Source: CAZHBD01 sp964530555 (GTDB lineage: Bacteria; Patescibacteriota; Saccharimonadia; Saccharimonadales; AWTP1-31). Taken from it: a stretch of DNA of 50,389 nucleotides. The position numbers and the translations under genes are program-made. Below, piece by piece: positions 25,927 to 34,917 of the stretch (position 1 is its first letter; each line of letters begins with the position of its first letter). The stretch covers positions 1 through 50,389 of the forward strand of contig CAZHBD010000003.1 in the NCBI GenBank assembly GCA_964530555.1. Reading direction: 5' to 3'. The notes beneath the pieces were generated by a model. The model worked only from the letters and a program-made list of their open reading frames with translations. It did no database searches and was not told the DNA's origin.

Positions 25927-27362
25927 GACCGCTTGGTTACTGATGTGCGGGCCCACTGTGGCCCGAAGGAAGTGTCCCGTAGCTCAATTCCCTGTTTGAG
26001 TAGGTCGTTTCTGATTTGGTCTGAAGCCTTAAAGTCTTTTGCCTGTCGTGCTTTTTCGCGCTTGTGTATTAACTCTTTTTGGTCGCGGGTTATGTCTGGG
26101 CGATTGGCTAGGTTAAGTCCAAAGAGGCTATCCAGAAAAGCCAGAGTGCCATCTGTATAGTTCCCTTCAACTCCCGGAATAGGAACGGTCAGCATGTAAC
26201 TGACTAGCTTATTGAGGTGTGCCAACGCTAGTGGGGTATTAAGGTCATCCTGCAAAGCAGTTATTATCTGTTGACGAGTAGTGTCAAATAAATCATCCAG
26301 GTCTTTCGGTATACTATCTGTGCTTGGTTGGTGTCGCAGATCTGCCCAAGCTCGCAGTTCATTGAGCCGGTTTTGCGCTGCTTCCAGACTCTCCCAAGTA
26401 AAGTTGCTCTGGGTTCGATAGTGGCTTTGCAGCACTAAAAGTCGAAATGCCAGCGGCTCAAATCCTTTGGCAATAATATCTTCCAAGGTAAAGAAGTTCT
26501 GTAGGCTTTTGCTCATCTTTCGCCCATCAACTAAGAGGTGCTCATTATGGATGAACATCGAGCAGTAAACGGCGTTGTCTTTTCCGGCAGTGCTCTGGGC
26601 AATTTCGTTTTCGTGGTGCGGAAATGCCAGGTCTATGCCGCCAGTATGTATGTCAAATGGTTGTCCCAAACTTTGACTGCTCATGACTGAACACTCAATA
26701 TGCCAGCCAGGACGTCCAGCTAGATCATGGTCATCCAACACAAATTCCCATGATGGTTCGGTAGGTTTTTTAGTTTTCCAAAGTGCGAAATCGTGTGCTG
26801 AGTCTTTATCATACTCGTCGTTACTGATTCTAGCCTGGCTCGTATTGTCATTCGTTACTGTGACCAACTGACCATACTTTTTTCCACTCCGTTTGTAGGC
26901 TTCGATTGAAAAGTATACTCCGTCATCGGCAATATACGCGAAGTTGTCTCGGTAGAGCTCGGTAATGAGCTGCTGCATACCAGCGATACTTTTTGGATCA
27001 GTCGCGCGTACAAACTGCACTGCGCTTATGTCATTACCGATTACTACCATATCTTGCAGAAATATTTCTTCGTATTGACGGGTTAGCTTAGTCAGGGCTG
27101 CTTTGGGTGGTAGGTCTGGGTATTGCTCGTGGCTGCGTCGAATTGTCTTGTCGTCAACATCAGTAAAATTCATGACATGTTTGGTTTTCAAGCCACTGGC
27201 CTGGATGACACGGCGCAATAAGTCGGCATAAATAAAGGCGCTGAGGTTGCCAATGTGTATGTGGTCGTAGACGGTCGGTCCACATGAGTAGATTGTGACC
27301 CCAGTGTCATGACGGGGCTGCAGTATATCTTGCTGTTTGGTCAGGGTATTATAAAATCTCAT
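25923..27362 (-). CDS. cysS: Cysteinyl-tRNA synthetase
   Basis: A 479-residue class I synthetase that charges tRNA-Cys. The zinc and adenylate site is intact: SCGPTVYDHIHIGN (HIGH-type motif HIGN), HIECSVMS and PHHENE, with KMSKS near residue 270. The start at 27362 overlaps the nrnA stop (ATGA), so the two genes are coupled. Length and motif order are normal. Confidence 0.97.
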   Translation of the reverse strand: MRFYNTLTKQQDILQPRHDTGVTIYSCGPTVYDHIHIGNLSAFIYADLLRRVIQASGLKTKHVMNFTDVDDKTIRRSHEQYPDLPPKAALTKLTRQYEEIFLQDMVVIGNDISAVQFVRATDPKSIAGMQQLITELYRDNFAYIADDGVYFSIEAYKRSGKKYGQLVTVTNDNTSQARISNDEYDKDSAHDFALWKTKKPTEPSWEFVLDDHDLAGRPGWHIECSVMSSQSLGQPFDIHTGGIDLAFPHHENEIAQSTAGKDNAVYCSMFIHNEHLLVDGRKMSKSLQNFFTLEDIIAKGFEPLAFRLLVLQSHYRTQSNFTWESLEAAQNRLNELRAWADLRHQPSTDSIPKDLDDLFDTTRQQIITALQDDLNTPLALAHLNKLVSYMLTVPIPGVEGNYTDGTLAFLDSLFGLNLANRPDITRDQKELIHKREKARQAKDFKASDQIRNDLLKQGIELRDTSFGPQWARTSVTKRS

Positions 27363-28360
27363 TGTGATCCATTGAGCAGCTTGTTCGCTTGTTTTATAAG
27401 TTCCGTTTTGAGCTCATTGTGCTGCCAACCAAAGGTTTTAAAACCTGCCGCGCTGGGATGGCCGCCGCCGCCAAAGTGAGCTGCCAGGTCATTGGCGATA
27501 GTACAACCAAAGTTACAGCGTATTTTGGCTGTAATCTTACCATCGGGATATGATTTTAAGGCGACTGCAATCTTGACGCCTTCTGCAAAACGTAAATCCT
27601 CAAGGGCAAGTACCCCCGGGTTATATAATGCACTATATGTTTCAATCTCTTTCCAGGGAATCTCCACAATCGCCATCTGGTTATCCACAAAATATTGGAT
27701 TCGCTCAAGCAACTTCGCTTTATAGGCGATAATTTCACGAGGCTTGGTCATGCCGCTGCGACGACGAGCATCAAGTTCGGCCAAGTTAACACCAAAGTCG
27801 ACTAACTCGGCAAGCGCGCGAATACTGTCGGCGGTCACATTCTCAGTTGTCAGCCCAAGGGAATCGGCCAGCATGGAAGTAACGATAAGTTCAGCAGAAG
27901 GTTTCGTCACTTCCCAGTCGAGTGCTTTTGCCAGGCGAAAGATAAGTTCTCCACTCGAGATTGCTGCAGCATCGCTGACCAGCAGGTGTTCAAATGGTAG
28001 ATCGGCCGCACTGCTATGATGATCGACGACGATTACCGGTTTTTGTTTAAGGCTGCCGACACGACCTGCTTGCTCTAGTTTTTGCAGAAGCGTTATGGTT
28101 GAGCAATCAACGACAATACTTAGGTCAAATGTGTTGGGTAGTTCATTGGTCACACGATCCCACCCCGGGATAAATTTTAGATAGCTTGGCATGTCTACGC
28201 CGCAATATAATGTGACTGACTTCTTGCGCTGAGCAAGCAGTTCTTCGAGTGCGAGCGCGCTAGCTAGACTGTCTGCATCAGGATTGTCAGCTTGAATAAT
28301 AACAATTGACGTAGCGGTATCAACGGTCGTTTGGAATGCAGTAATAACGTCTGAGTTCAT
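27359..28360 (-). CDS. nrnA: DHH-family phosphoesterase, NrnA-like nanoRNase
   Basis: A 333-residue DHH/DHHA1 protein. IIQADNPDADSLASA is the first metal motif, VDHHSS is the DHH signature near residue 105, and FGGGGHPSAAGF is the DHHA1 signature near 305. NrnA enzymes degrade very short RNAs and can hydrolyse pAp. The TATACT box on the minus strand (28369-28374) lies 8 nt before the ATG, so it is probably leaderless. It leads a short operon with cysS. Confidence 0.9.
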   Translation of the reverse strand: MNSDVITAFQTTVDTATSIVIIQADNPDADSLASALALEELLAQRKKSVTLYCGVDMPSYLKFIPGWDRVTNELPNTFDLSIVVDCSTITLLQKLEQAGRVGSLKQKPVIVVDHHSSAADLPFEHLLVSDAAAISSGELIFRLAKALDWEVTKPSAELIVTSMLADSLGLTTENVTADSIRALAELVDFGVNLAELDARRRSGMTKPREIIAYKAKLLERIQYFVDNQMAIVEIPWKEIETYSALYNPGVLALEDLRFAEGVKIAVALKSYPDGKITAKIRCNFGCTIANDLAAHFGGGGHPSAAGFKTFGWQHNELKTELIKQANKLLNGSQ

Positions 28361-28386
28361 CTAGAGCTAGTATACCGATTTGCTGG

Positions 28387-28995
28387 TTAGTTGACCACTT
28401 GTCTGCCTTCAAGGGCCCGTGCTAAGGTGATTTGGTCTGCGTACTCCAAGTCAACACCAATCGGTAGTCCACGTGCCAGACGTGTAATAGTCACTGATCT
28501 ATCGCCTATTTGTTGCTGAATATAGAGCGCAGTCGACTCGCCCTCGACGCTGGCATTTGTTGCCATGATTACCTCACGGACCTTATCTTCATCAAGCCGC
28601 TGAAGTAACTCGGCAACGTGCAGCTGCTCGGGAGTAATGCCATCAATCGGTGAGATCAAGCCACCTAGTACATGGTATGTGCCCCTAAACTGGCTGGTTT
28701 TCTCTAAGGCCATAATGTCAAAAGGTTCAGCAACAACGGCCACCAGGGTCTTATCGCGTGACGGGTCGGTATAGAGAGACGACAGCTCATCGCCCTTTTT
28801 GATTAAGGCAAAGGTTTTAGGGCAATAGTCTATTTCATCATGTAATACCGATAACTCTTTGGCTAGTCGCTTTGCAATAGCGGGGTCGTTACGCAGTAAA
28901 TAGTAAGCATAGCGTTCAGCAGAACGTGGACCAACGCCAGGTAAACTGCCAAGGGCAGTAATTAGCTTTTCAAGTGCCGGCGGTAAAACCTGCAT
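28387..28995 (-). CDS. recR: Recombination mediator RecR, zinc-finger cysteines lost
   Basis: A 202-residue RecR, which loads RecA with RecO/RecF at gaps. The helix-hairpin-helix LGSLPGVGPRSAERYA and the Toprim domain (VVAEPFDIMALEK, then ATNASVEGESTALYI) are typical. The zinc module that normally carries four cysteines between them (C-x2-C...C-x-C) has only one cysteine, C58, followed by a similar-length stretch ending DPSRD. The fold may be kept without zinc. It starts 6 nt after ybaB, the usual ybaB-recR pairing. Confidence 0.95.
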   Translation of the reverse strand: MQVLPPALEKLITALGSLPGVGPRSAERYAYYLLRNDPAIAKRLAKELSVLHDEIDYCPKTFALIKKGDELSSLYTDPSRDKTLVAVVAEPFDIMALEKTSQFRGTYHVLGGLISPIDGITPEQLHVAELLQRLDEDKVREVIMATNASVEGESTALYIQQQIGDRSVTITRLARGLPIGVDLEYADQITLARALEGRQVVN

Positions 28996-29001
28996 GAACT
29001 G

Positions 29002-29295
29002 CTACAGCCCTAGATCGCCGAGTGCGCCCATCATAGGTTGCATTTTCTCGGCAGCAAGCTTTTGACTCTGTGCGATTGCATCTTTCACCGCATCCTCAAT
29101 CCATCGCTCCAGCTCACGGATGTCATTAAGGTCAACCTGGTCTGGGTCGATGTGAATCTTTTTTATCTTCTGCTCACCTGTTATCTCGACTCGGACGGCA
29201 CCATCTCCCTGCTCGACCGTTATCACTTGTTTCTGTAGCTCTTTTTGAAGCTTTTTTACTTTCATCAACATCTTAGCTTGATCGAATCGACTCAC
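29002..29295 (-). CDS. YbaB/EbfC nucleoid-associated protein
   Basis: A 97-residue protein with the YbaB layout: an N-terminal helix with repeated Lys/Gln (MLMKVKKLQKELQK), a middle strand pair (VRVEITGEQKIKKIHID) and a C-terminal helix ending in a Met/Gly-rich tail. YbaB dimers bind DNA and usually sit between dnaX and recR. Here a membrane gene and dnaB intervene between it and dnaX. AAGGAG lies 6 nt before the ATG. Confidence 0.94.
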   Translation of the reverse strand: MSRFDQAKMLMKVKKLQKELQKQVITVEQGDGAVRVEITGEQKIKKIHIDPDQVDLNDIRELERWIEDAVKDAIAQSQKLAAEKMQPMMGALGDLGL

Positions 29296-29333
29296 TGTGG
29301 ATCTCCTTATTGGTGGTTATATTGTACCATTTC

Positions 29334-30518
29334 TCACAGAATTTGCCGGTAGCTGGCTCGTGTGGCAGGCGTTCGTGGCCAAGCAACAAAATAGTGTTGC
29401 ACATTGTACCAGCCAATTGCCAGGGTGGCACATCCTAGTAAGACATATGCCAAGCCGCGGGCAAATGGGTTGCGGGGGAAGACGGTAAACCACTGCCCCA
29501 CCATAAAGGCAATGCCAGCAGCAACGAATAAGAAGCAAAATGGCAACAAAATTGCTACGGAAACGGGGCCTCCCAAGCTTGTCAACATCCAACTTAACGC
29601 AGCCCCGCCAATTACTATACGGCTGCGATCAAGTTGCCAGTCTAGAAGAAAGCTGTAAATGCCCAAAATCGCCAAAAGAACACTGCCAAAATCAAGTAGT
29701 GGCATACGCCCAAGCCAAATTGAGGGATCGTTCGGGCCGTGCCATAAAAGTCTAATTGGAACGTCGAGAAAGTTTCGACCTATCTGCAGTATGTTGTTCA
29801 TTCCCTCTTTCGGGAGTCCGCCAATCTCATACAGAACATGAGGGTCTTTAATACTGCTATAGATCAACGGTAATAACAGCACTCCCAGAATTGCGCTGCC
29901 GGTAATAACGTGAACTTTCGAAGTTTGAATGAGTTCTTTTAAGACTCGTCTTTGCCATACAGCGCCGGCAATAACAAACCATATCATCCCCGGTATATAA
30001 AGCATCATCGCTGCAAGTAGTGTGCCAACAGGCAGTAAGATATGGCGAAAGCGACGTCCCCTGGTTTCTGTACCGTAAGCGATCACAATCACAGAAAACA
30101 GCAGTATGATGGTTGGTTCTGCCGAACGTGCAATATGCAAAAACCATGCAGATGATGCAAAAAGTACCGTTGATACGACTGCTACACGCTTAGAGAACCA
30201 ATGGGTTAGCGTGTAGTAGAAACTCACGATAAGCCCGAGGGCGATAATTACGCTTGCCAAACGCGCAGAGCCAAATGATGGAGAAAATACTTTAATTATC
30301 ACGAGCTGGAGCAACCGATGGGGCAAAAAAAGCGGATCTGCAATCATCTGTGAGAACGAATGATTGTGGTAGGCTGCCTGTTCCGCATTACTGAAACCCG
30401 GCAACAAACTACCTAGTCGATAAATGAGTAGCAATAAAGTTGTCAACAGGGCAATACTGTAACCCAAAACAGGTTGCCATAGCCCCACCATCCACGTTCG
30501 AAATCGACTCTTACCCAT
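29334..30518 (-). CDS. Multi-span membrane protein, GT-C/PMT-like
   Basis: A 394-residue protein with about ten hydrophobic segments. The overall layout, with an early loop after span 1 (RLGSLLPGFSNAEQAA) and FASSAWFLHIARSAEP, resembles GT39/ArnT-like enzymes that take sugars from polyprenyl phosphates. The usual catalytic acidic pair in the first loop is not clear, so I keep the family assignment loose. I set the start at 30518; an ATG at 30533 is only 1 nt after a TATACT box (30535-30540) and would precede the transcript. It sits oddly between ybaB and dnaB. Confidence 0.7.
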   Translation of the reverse strand: MGKSRFRTWMVGLWQPVLGYSIALLTTLLLLIYRLGSLLPGFSNAEQAAYHNHSFSQMIADPLFLPHRLLQLVIIKVFSPSFGSARLASVIIALGLIVSFYYTLTHWFSKRVAVVSTVLFASSAWFLHIARSAEPTIILLFSVIVIAYGTETRGRRFRHILLPVGTLLAAMMLYIPGMIWFVIAGAVWQRRVLKELIQTSKVHVITGSAILGVLLLPLIYSSIKDPHVLYEIGGLPKEGMNNILQIGRNFLDVPIRLLWHGPNDPSIWLGRMPLLDFGSVLLAILGIYSFLLDWQLDRSRIVIGGAALSWMLTSLGGPVSVAILLPFCFLFVAAGIAFMVGQWFTVFPRNPFARGLAYVLLGCATLAIGWYNVQHYFVAWPRTPATRASYRQIL

Positions 30519-30546
30519 AATGCTTATGCCCATAAGTATAGCATTT

Positions 30547-31902
30547 TTAACTAAAAGGTGTGCTGTGCTTTGTATCTATACTACGGAACCGTTGCTTCTC
30601 GCGGTCAAAGTACAATTCGACTGCTCCGGTAGGTCCGTTACGATGCTTCTTGATGAAAATGTCGGTTATATTTTTTCGTTCGGATTCCGGATTGTAGTAA
30701 TCCTCACGGTAAATAAAAGCCACGACGTCAGCATCTTGTTCAATAGAACCCGACTCACGAAGGTCCTGTAGCTGTGGAATTTGCGGGCTGCGACTTTCTA
30801 CAGAACGGCTAAGCTGACTAAGGGCAATGAGTGGCACGTTTAATTCGCGGGCGATACCTTTTAGCCCCCGCGATATTTCAGAAATTTCTTGTACCCGATT
30901 GCCATCACCCCCAAACCGAGCGCCACCACTCATCAGCTGCAAGTAGTCAACGATAATTAAGCCCAATGGATGTGTGTGGGCTTCGCGACGGGCTTTGGTC
31001 CGCAGGTCGCTGACGGTAATGCCAGGGGTGTCATCAATATAGATCTTCGCTTCGCTTAGGCTGCCCATGGCGTGGCCAATTTTTTCAAAATCGGCGTCGG
31101 TCAGGTTGCCGGTACGAAGTGCCCAGGCATCAACCCCCGACTCCATGGCCAACATGCGGTCAACAAGCTGCTCTTTGCTCATTTCCAGACTAAATATCAG
31201 CACTGGTACCTGCGCTTGCAGTGCAATATTATGTGCAAGATTTAGCGATAGCGCCGTTTTACCCATTGAAGGTCGTGCCGCGAGGATGAACAAATCGGAC
31301 TTTTGTAGGCCTGCTAGAATATTGTCCAAATCTTTAAAACCCGTTGGGACACCACGGATCTTGCCTTTATCTTTGTGTAGTTCATCCAGTCGATCGAAAC
31401 TTTCACTTAGAATGGTCTCTAGGCTACTGATATCTTGCTTGATATGTTTTTGGCTGACTTCAAATAGCTTGCTTTCTGCGAGTTCAATGAGATTTTGCAG
31501 AGCTTCTTCCTCGTGGTATCCGAGCTCGACGATTTCCTGACTGGCCTTAATGAGCCGACGTCGCAAAGACTTTTGGGAAATTATGTCAGCATATTGCTCG
31601 GCGTGGGCAGCCGTGGGCACAAAATTTGTCAGTTGCGTGAGATAGGTGGCACCGCCAACGAATTCAATGAAGCCAGTTGCTTTTAGTTGATCGGCCAAGG
31701 TCAATACATCGATAGGCTGATGTTTCTCATATAACTGCACAATAGCTTCAAAGATGCGCTGATGTTTCGGGTCATAAAAATCCGCCGCTTGTACGATATC
31801 GGCAACTTTTACGATAGCTTCGCTATCTATAAGAATGGCTCCAAGCAAACTGGCTTCGGCGTCAGTATTTTGAGGTGGTATAATAGCCTTTTTTGGTTCC
31901 AA
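30547..31902 (-). CDS. dnaB: Replicative DNA helicase DnaB
   Basis: A 451-residue hexameric helicase for the replication fork. The N-terminal domain opens PPQNTDAEASLLGAIL. The RecA-like core has ARPSMGKTALS (Walker A) near residue 214 and LIIVDYLQLM (Walker B) near 320, then the Arg finger region near 420. No intein is present. The start is TTG at 31902, with AGGGGAG about 5 nt upstream; no ATG is available nearby that keeps the conserved N-terminus. It follows dnaX by 14 nt. Confidence 0.97.
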   Translation of the reverse strand: MEPKKAIIPPQNTDAEASLLGAILIDSEAIVKVADIVQAADFYDPKHQRIFEAIVQLYEKHQPIDVLTLADQLKATGFIEFVGGATYLTQLTNFVPTAAHAEQYADIISQKSLRRRLIKASQEIVELGYHEEEALQNLIELAESKLFEVSQKHIKQDISSLETILSESFDRLDELHKDKGKIRGVPTGFKDLDNILAGLQKSDLFILAARPSMGKTALSLNLAHNIALQAQVPVLIFSLEMSKEQLVDRMLAMESGVDAWALRTGNLTDADFEKIGHAMGSLSEAKIYIDDTPGITVSDLRTKARREAHTHPLGLIIVDYLQLMSGGARFGGDGNRVQEISEISRGLKGIARELNVPLIALSQLSRSVESRSPQIPQLQDLRESGSIEQDADVVAFIYREDYYNPESERKNITDIFIKKHRNGPTGAVELYFDREKQRFRSIDTKHSTPFS

Positions 31903-31916
31903 ATTGCTCCCCTGTC

Positions 31917-33422
31917 TCAGGATTCTAACACTTCTGCACCACCAAAAATATTGCTTACGTTATCAAGTGCCGCAGTATCTTTCGTAGCGGGCTTTGCGAC
32001 TTTTGCGCCAGGAACTTTGGTTTGCAGTGCACACTCCAGGACGACCACTACGCCGAACAACTCTTGAATAATGCCTGTTACAATTGCTCGCTTGGCACTG
32101 TCTTTGAGTTGTTTTTCATGGAAAGCAAAGCGGAACGTCAAGGTCAGGGTGTCGGCATTGGGCATGTTCGCTTGGGCCATGCGTAATATGCCATAGAGCG
32201 TATTGTGGTTTTTCTTGATTGCCGCCAGAACGGCTGGCCAATCGTTGACACTAAAACTACCACCTGTTGCCGAGCTCGTAGAAGCTTTGGGAATTTCGGT
32301 TGGTTGTTTTGTCGAGGGCTCGGGTTTCTGATGTATCTTGTCAGATGTTTTGACGTGCGTTTCAGCCCGTTTTTCTTGATTGCCGCCTGCGTTGGATGTC
32401 AAGCTTGCTTGCACGGGCTGGGCCGCTAGAAGCTGTGGCGTACGTGCTGACTGGGGTTGTGTGTTCTTGGTCGACCCACTGGCGACTAAGGCGGCATCAA
32501 TGAGGCAGAGTTCGAGCCATTGATCTGGTGACGGGCTGCTAGGCACGGTCACGAGCTGTTTCATAAGCTCAATATTTGCAGAACCGTTCTGGATGAGCTG
32601 TTCACGCAACGCTGCGTTCAGTTGTTGTGCCACCTTGCTGCCAGAGATGCCCTGGTCACGTGCTTCGCTTAACGATTGCAGAACGCTTGGTACGCTACCT
32701 TGATCTATAGCTTGAAGTAGGTTGGTGACTAGAGCTGACGGTGCCAACCCGAGGAGTTGCTGTACATCGTCTCGGGTTACGTGGTCGGCAACGGTGTGTA
32801 CCTGGTCGAGCAGACTTATGCTGTCACGAAAGCTACCGCCACTATGCTCAGCTATGAGAGCGAGCGCATCGTTATCGATCTTAAGTTTTTCGGATTTTGC
32901 AATGCTTGTTAGATGCTCGACAAGCTGTTCGGTGTTAATAGGACGAAAAGCAAAATGCTGCGTTCGGCTGATAATCGTCTCGGGCAGTTTGTGTGCTTCA
33001 GTTGTAGCCAAAATGAAGATGGCATGTGCCGGTGGTTCTTCTAGCGTTTTCAGCAAAGCATTGAAGGCTTCGCGGGTAAGCATATGTACTTCGTCAATGA
33101 TGTACACCTTGTATTTTGCGCTGCTTGGCAGAATGTGTACTTTATCGCGCAGGTCTCTGACTTCGTCAATGCGCCGGTTGCTGGCGGCGTCAATTTCGAT
33201 AATGTCCAAATGAGCTTGTCCGTCGTATGGCAGACCATTCACTTCATGAGCTAAAATTCGAGCAACACTCGTTTTACCCACCCCTCGCGGTCCGGTAAGG
33301 AGGTAGGCGTGACTTATTTTACCGGATTTGAGAGCATTCTTGAGCGTTGTGGTAATATGCTCTTGTCCGACAATCTCATCGAGAGACTTCGAACGATACT
33401 TTCGATATAATGCCTGCCCCAT
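31917..33422 (-). CDS. dnaX: DNA polymerase III subunit gamma/tau, zinc module lost
   Basis: A 501-residue clamp-loader ATPase. The Walker A GPRGVGKTS is at residues 44-52, the Walker B region is YIIDEVHML, and sensor 1 is ILATTEAHKLP. Between VARILAHEVN and HLDIIEID the four-cysteine zinc module of typical DnaX is reduced to eight residues with no cysteine. The C-terminal third is Ser/Thr/Gln-rich and then a small folded domain, so it is of tau type. The start at 33422 lies 9 nt after TATAAT (33432-33437), leaderless. A further 47 open codons upstream do not resemble the family. Confidence 0.95.
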   Translation of the reverse strand: MGQALYRKYRSKSLDEIVGQEHITTTLKNALKSGKISHAYLLTGPRGVGKTSVARILAHEVNGLPYDGQAHLDIIEIDAASNRRIDEVRDLRDKVHILPSSAKYKVYIIDEVHMLTREAFNALLKTLEEPPAHAIFILATTEAHKLPETIISRTQHFAFRPINTEQLVEHLTSIAKSEKLKIDNDALALIAEHSGGSFRDSISLLDQVHTVADHVTRDDVQQLLGLAPSALVTNLLQAIDQGSVPSVLQSLSEARDQGISGSKVAQQLNAALREQLIQNGSANIELMKQLVTVPSSPSPDQWLELCLIDAALVASGSTKNTQPQSARTPQLLAAQPVQASLTSNAGGNQEKRAETHVKTSDKIHQKPEPSTKQPTEIPKASTSSATGGSFSVNDWPAVLAAIKKNHNTLYGILRMAQANMPNADTLTLTFRFAFHEKQLKDSAKRAIVTGIIQELFGVVVVLECALQTKVPGAKVAKPATKDTAALDNVSNIFGGAEVLES

Positions 33423-33533
33423 AGGCTTACTATTATACTTGTTAAAGATAGAGAGTTTTAGGTAAAGTGTAGTAGTTTTTATTAAATCATCCAGAAAATC
33501 TGCATTTACTTCAGTTTTTGAGATGCATGTTCT

Positions 33534-33617
33534 GGGAAGACTAGCCAGAGAAATGGAGCACATTTCCCTGCACGATAGGAAACCCGTTCAAGGGTGTCCT
33601 ATGGGTAAGCGAAGCGA
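33534..33617 (+). repeat. Two-hairpin RNA-like element, copy C
   Basis: On the plus strand this matches the layout of copies A (37545-37617) and B (48870-48945). It opens GGGAAGA then AGCC. Hairpin 1 is CAG-a-GAAATG / CATTTC-c-CTG (33546-33570). Hairpin 2 is ATAGGA-aa-CCC / GGG-tg-TCCTAT (33575-33602), followed by AGCGAAGCG. Here it lies upstream of dnaX but points the other way, towards the 3' end of the unknown gene at 33621. The spacing of conserved blocks suggests common origin; function is unknown. Confidence 0.55.
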
Positions 33618-33620
33618 GGC

Positions 33621-34130
33621 CTACAGCGCTGCCTCGAGTGCTGCCCATTCGGCGTTGGCATCATCTTCAGGAATATTAACACTTACCTGATCGCCGGGCT
33701 TGGCCTTGAAGTATGTTACGCTAGCTAGTAATACACGGTACGATTTTGTACCAGCAGTTACGTAGTAGTGACCGTCTTTGAGCTCTAGCACACCAACTAC
33801 CTGTTTACGTGCAATGGGGCCGATTTGCTTATACATAAAGGTGCCATCATCAGCGATTGTAAGCTTCAAGATATCGCCCTGAACGAGCTTAGACTTACTA
33901 GCGTAGTTTGCCGGCACAGGATACGTCTTGCCGTCGCTACCAACCATGTTTTGGCCGTCAAAAACGCCCTCAATAATTTTGCCGAGGTTTTCATCCTTAA
34001 CGCTGGAGGTTACAATAGGATCATCGCCCACCAGGCTGACCAATAACTCCTTGGCGGCAGCCAAAGAAGTCTCAGCTTCCTGAATCAGGCTCCGCAATCT
34101 TTTTATCTGTTTTTCTGGCACATCAGCCAT
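33621..34130 (-). CDS. Unrecognised 169-residue protein with helical N-terminus
   Basis: I do not recognise this gene. Residues 1-35 are a charged helix or short coiled coil (KQIKRLRSLIQEAETSLAAA). Residues about 50-165 look beta-rich, with KTYPVPANYASKSKLVQGD and an acidic end. The pattern of an anchor helix plus a small beta domain recalls CPR-conserved proteins of unknown role. GGGAG lies 5 nt before the ATG, a good ribosome binding site, and the composition matches well-expressed neighbours. Confidence 0.8.
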   Translation of the reverse strand: MADVPEKQIKRLRSLIQEAETSLAAAKELLVSLVGDDPIVTSSVKDENLGKIIEGVFDGQNMVGSDGKTYPVPANYASKSKLVQGDILKLTIADDGTFMYKQIGPIARKQVVGVLELKDGHYYVTAGTKSYRVLLASVTYFKAKPGDQVSVNIPEDDANAEWAALEAAL

Positions 34131-34312
34131 TTATGCTCCCATATCTCCAAGTGTTTGTTTGGTACACTTCTTACGTAAACGTACCATGAATAGTTTTTTG
34201 TGTCAAAATAGCAATTCGAAACCTGTGGATAAATGACGAGTGTGTAGCCAGAGCAAGTAGATTATGTCGCCTACCCAATTAGCTTTTTTTAAGCGTGCTA
34301 AGATTAGACCAT

Positions 34313-34915
34313 ATGTTGGATTCAAAAAGCACGCCTCCCATCAATCCTGAGACCAGTCGGGAACGTATTAACATACGATGTGGGGACTTCGGTTTCCATT
34401 TTACGCGTGATGAACAAATCCCCAGTCTGTTGCAGCACGGACTATTGTCTCGTACCGAGGAGACTAACAGAGGCCTATCGGTAAGAGGCAAAGCTTCACG
34501 CGCTCCAGGTACATACATATATTTCACCACCGAACCGGAAGACCTATACCTAGTTCCAAAATTCGATGGGCCAAATGATCAATATGGTGATTCGGAACAG
34601 AGTCAATTATCTCACGCGGTGGCAGTTGTGGTTGATCGTCCGGACTTTGTTGATAGAAGCGGCCACTTTGCTATAGAGCACGTCGTGGAACCCAGCGACT
34701 TTAGGGCCTTAATATTTATCGACCTAATGGCAGCAGGCGGTCGTGGGAATATGGCAAATCCTGGGCGGCCAACTCATGAATTTGATAGTCCAATTGATCC
34801 AGTTCAAGTTGCACAGCATGTAGATCTGTTACGAGCCGACTGCCATGCAGCTGGTATTGATATACCGATTTGCGGCGTGTCAGGACAAGTGTATTATCAG
34901 CCAGGTACTTCTTAG
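34313..34915 (+). CDS. Unknown 200-residue protein, possibly ADP-ribosyltransferase fold
   Basis: I cannot assign this firmly. Residues about 28-45 read FHFTRDEQIPSLLQHGLLS, and about 65 residues on comes YIYFTTEPEDLYL. The pair recalls the His-x-Thr and following strand of DarT or RNA 2'-phosphotransferase-type ART folds (HxT...xxLxxILxxGLL). A clear catalytic glutamate is not seen. The start at 34313 lies 8 nt after TAAGAT (34299-34304), a leaderless-type arrangement; an in-frame ATG 18 nt upstream lies before the likely transcript start. The convergent neighbour ends 3 nt away. Confidence 0.6.
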   Translation: MLDSKSTPPINPETSRERINIRCGDFGFHFTRDEQIPSLLQHGLLSRTEETNRGLSVRGKASRAPGTYIYFTTEPEDLYLVPKFDGPNDQYGDSEQSQLSHAVAVVVDRPDFVDRSGHFAIEHVVEPSDFRALIFIDLMAAGGRGNMANPGRPTHEFDSPIDPVQVAQHVDLLRADCHAAGIDIPICGVSGQVYYQPGTS

Positions 34916-34917
34916 TT

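Noticed and set aside
33423..33563. A 47-codon N-terminal extension of DnaX
   Set aside because: The added residues do not match the family, and a TATAAT box 9 nt before the internal ATG indicates that transcription starts after them.
33423..33620. SRP (4.5S) RNA next to dnaX, as in Bacillus
   Set aside because: The conserved GGAAGGAAGCAGC-type core is absent on both strands. The hairpins instead match the two-hairpin elements before rplL and rplK.
34224..34232. TGTGGATAA, a perfect DnaA box, near dnaX
   Set aside because: Only one box here, and the only other perfect one I noticed (near 27681) lies inside nrnA. There is no cluster and no dnaA or dnaN gene, so chance is enough to explain it.
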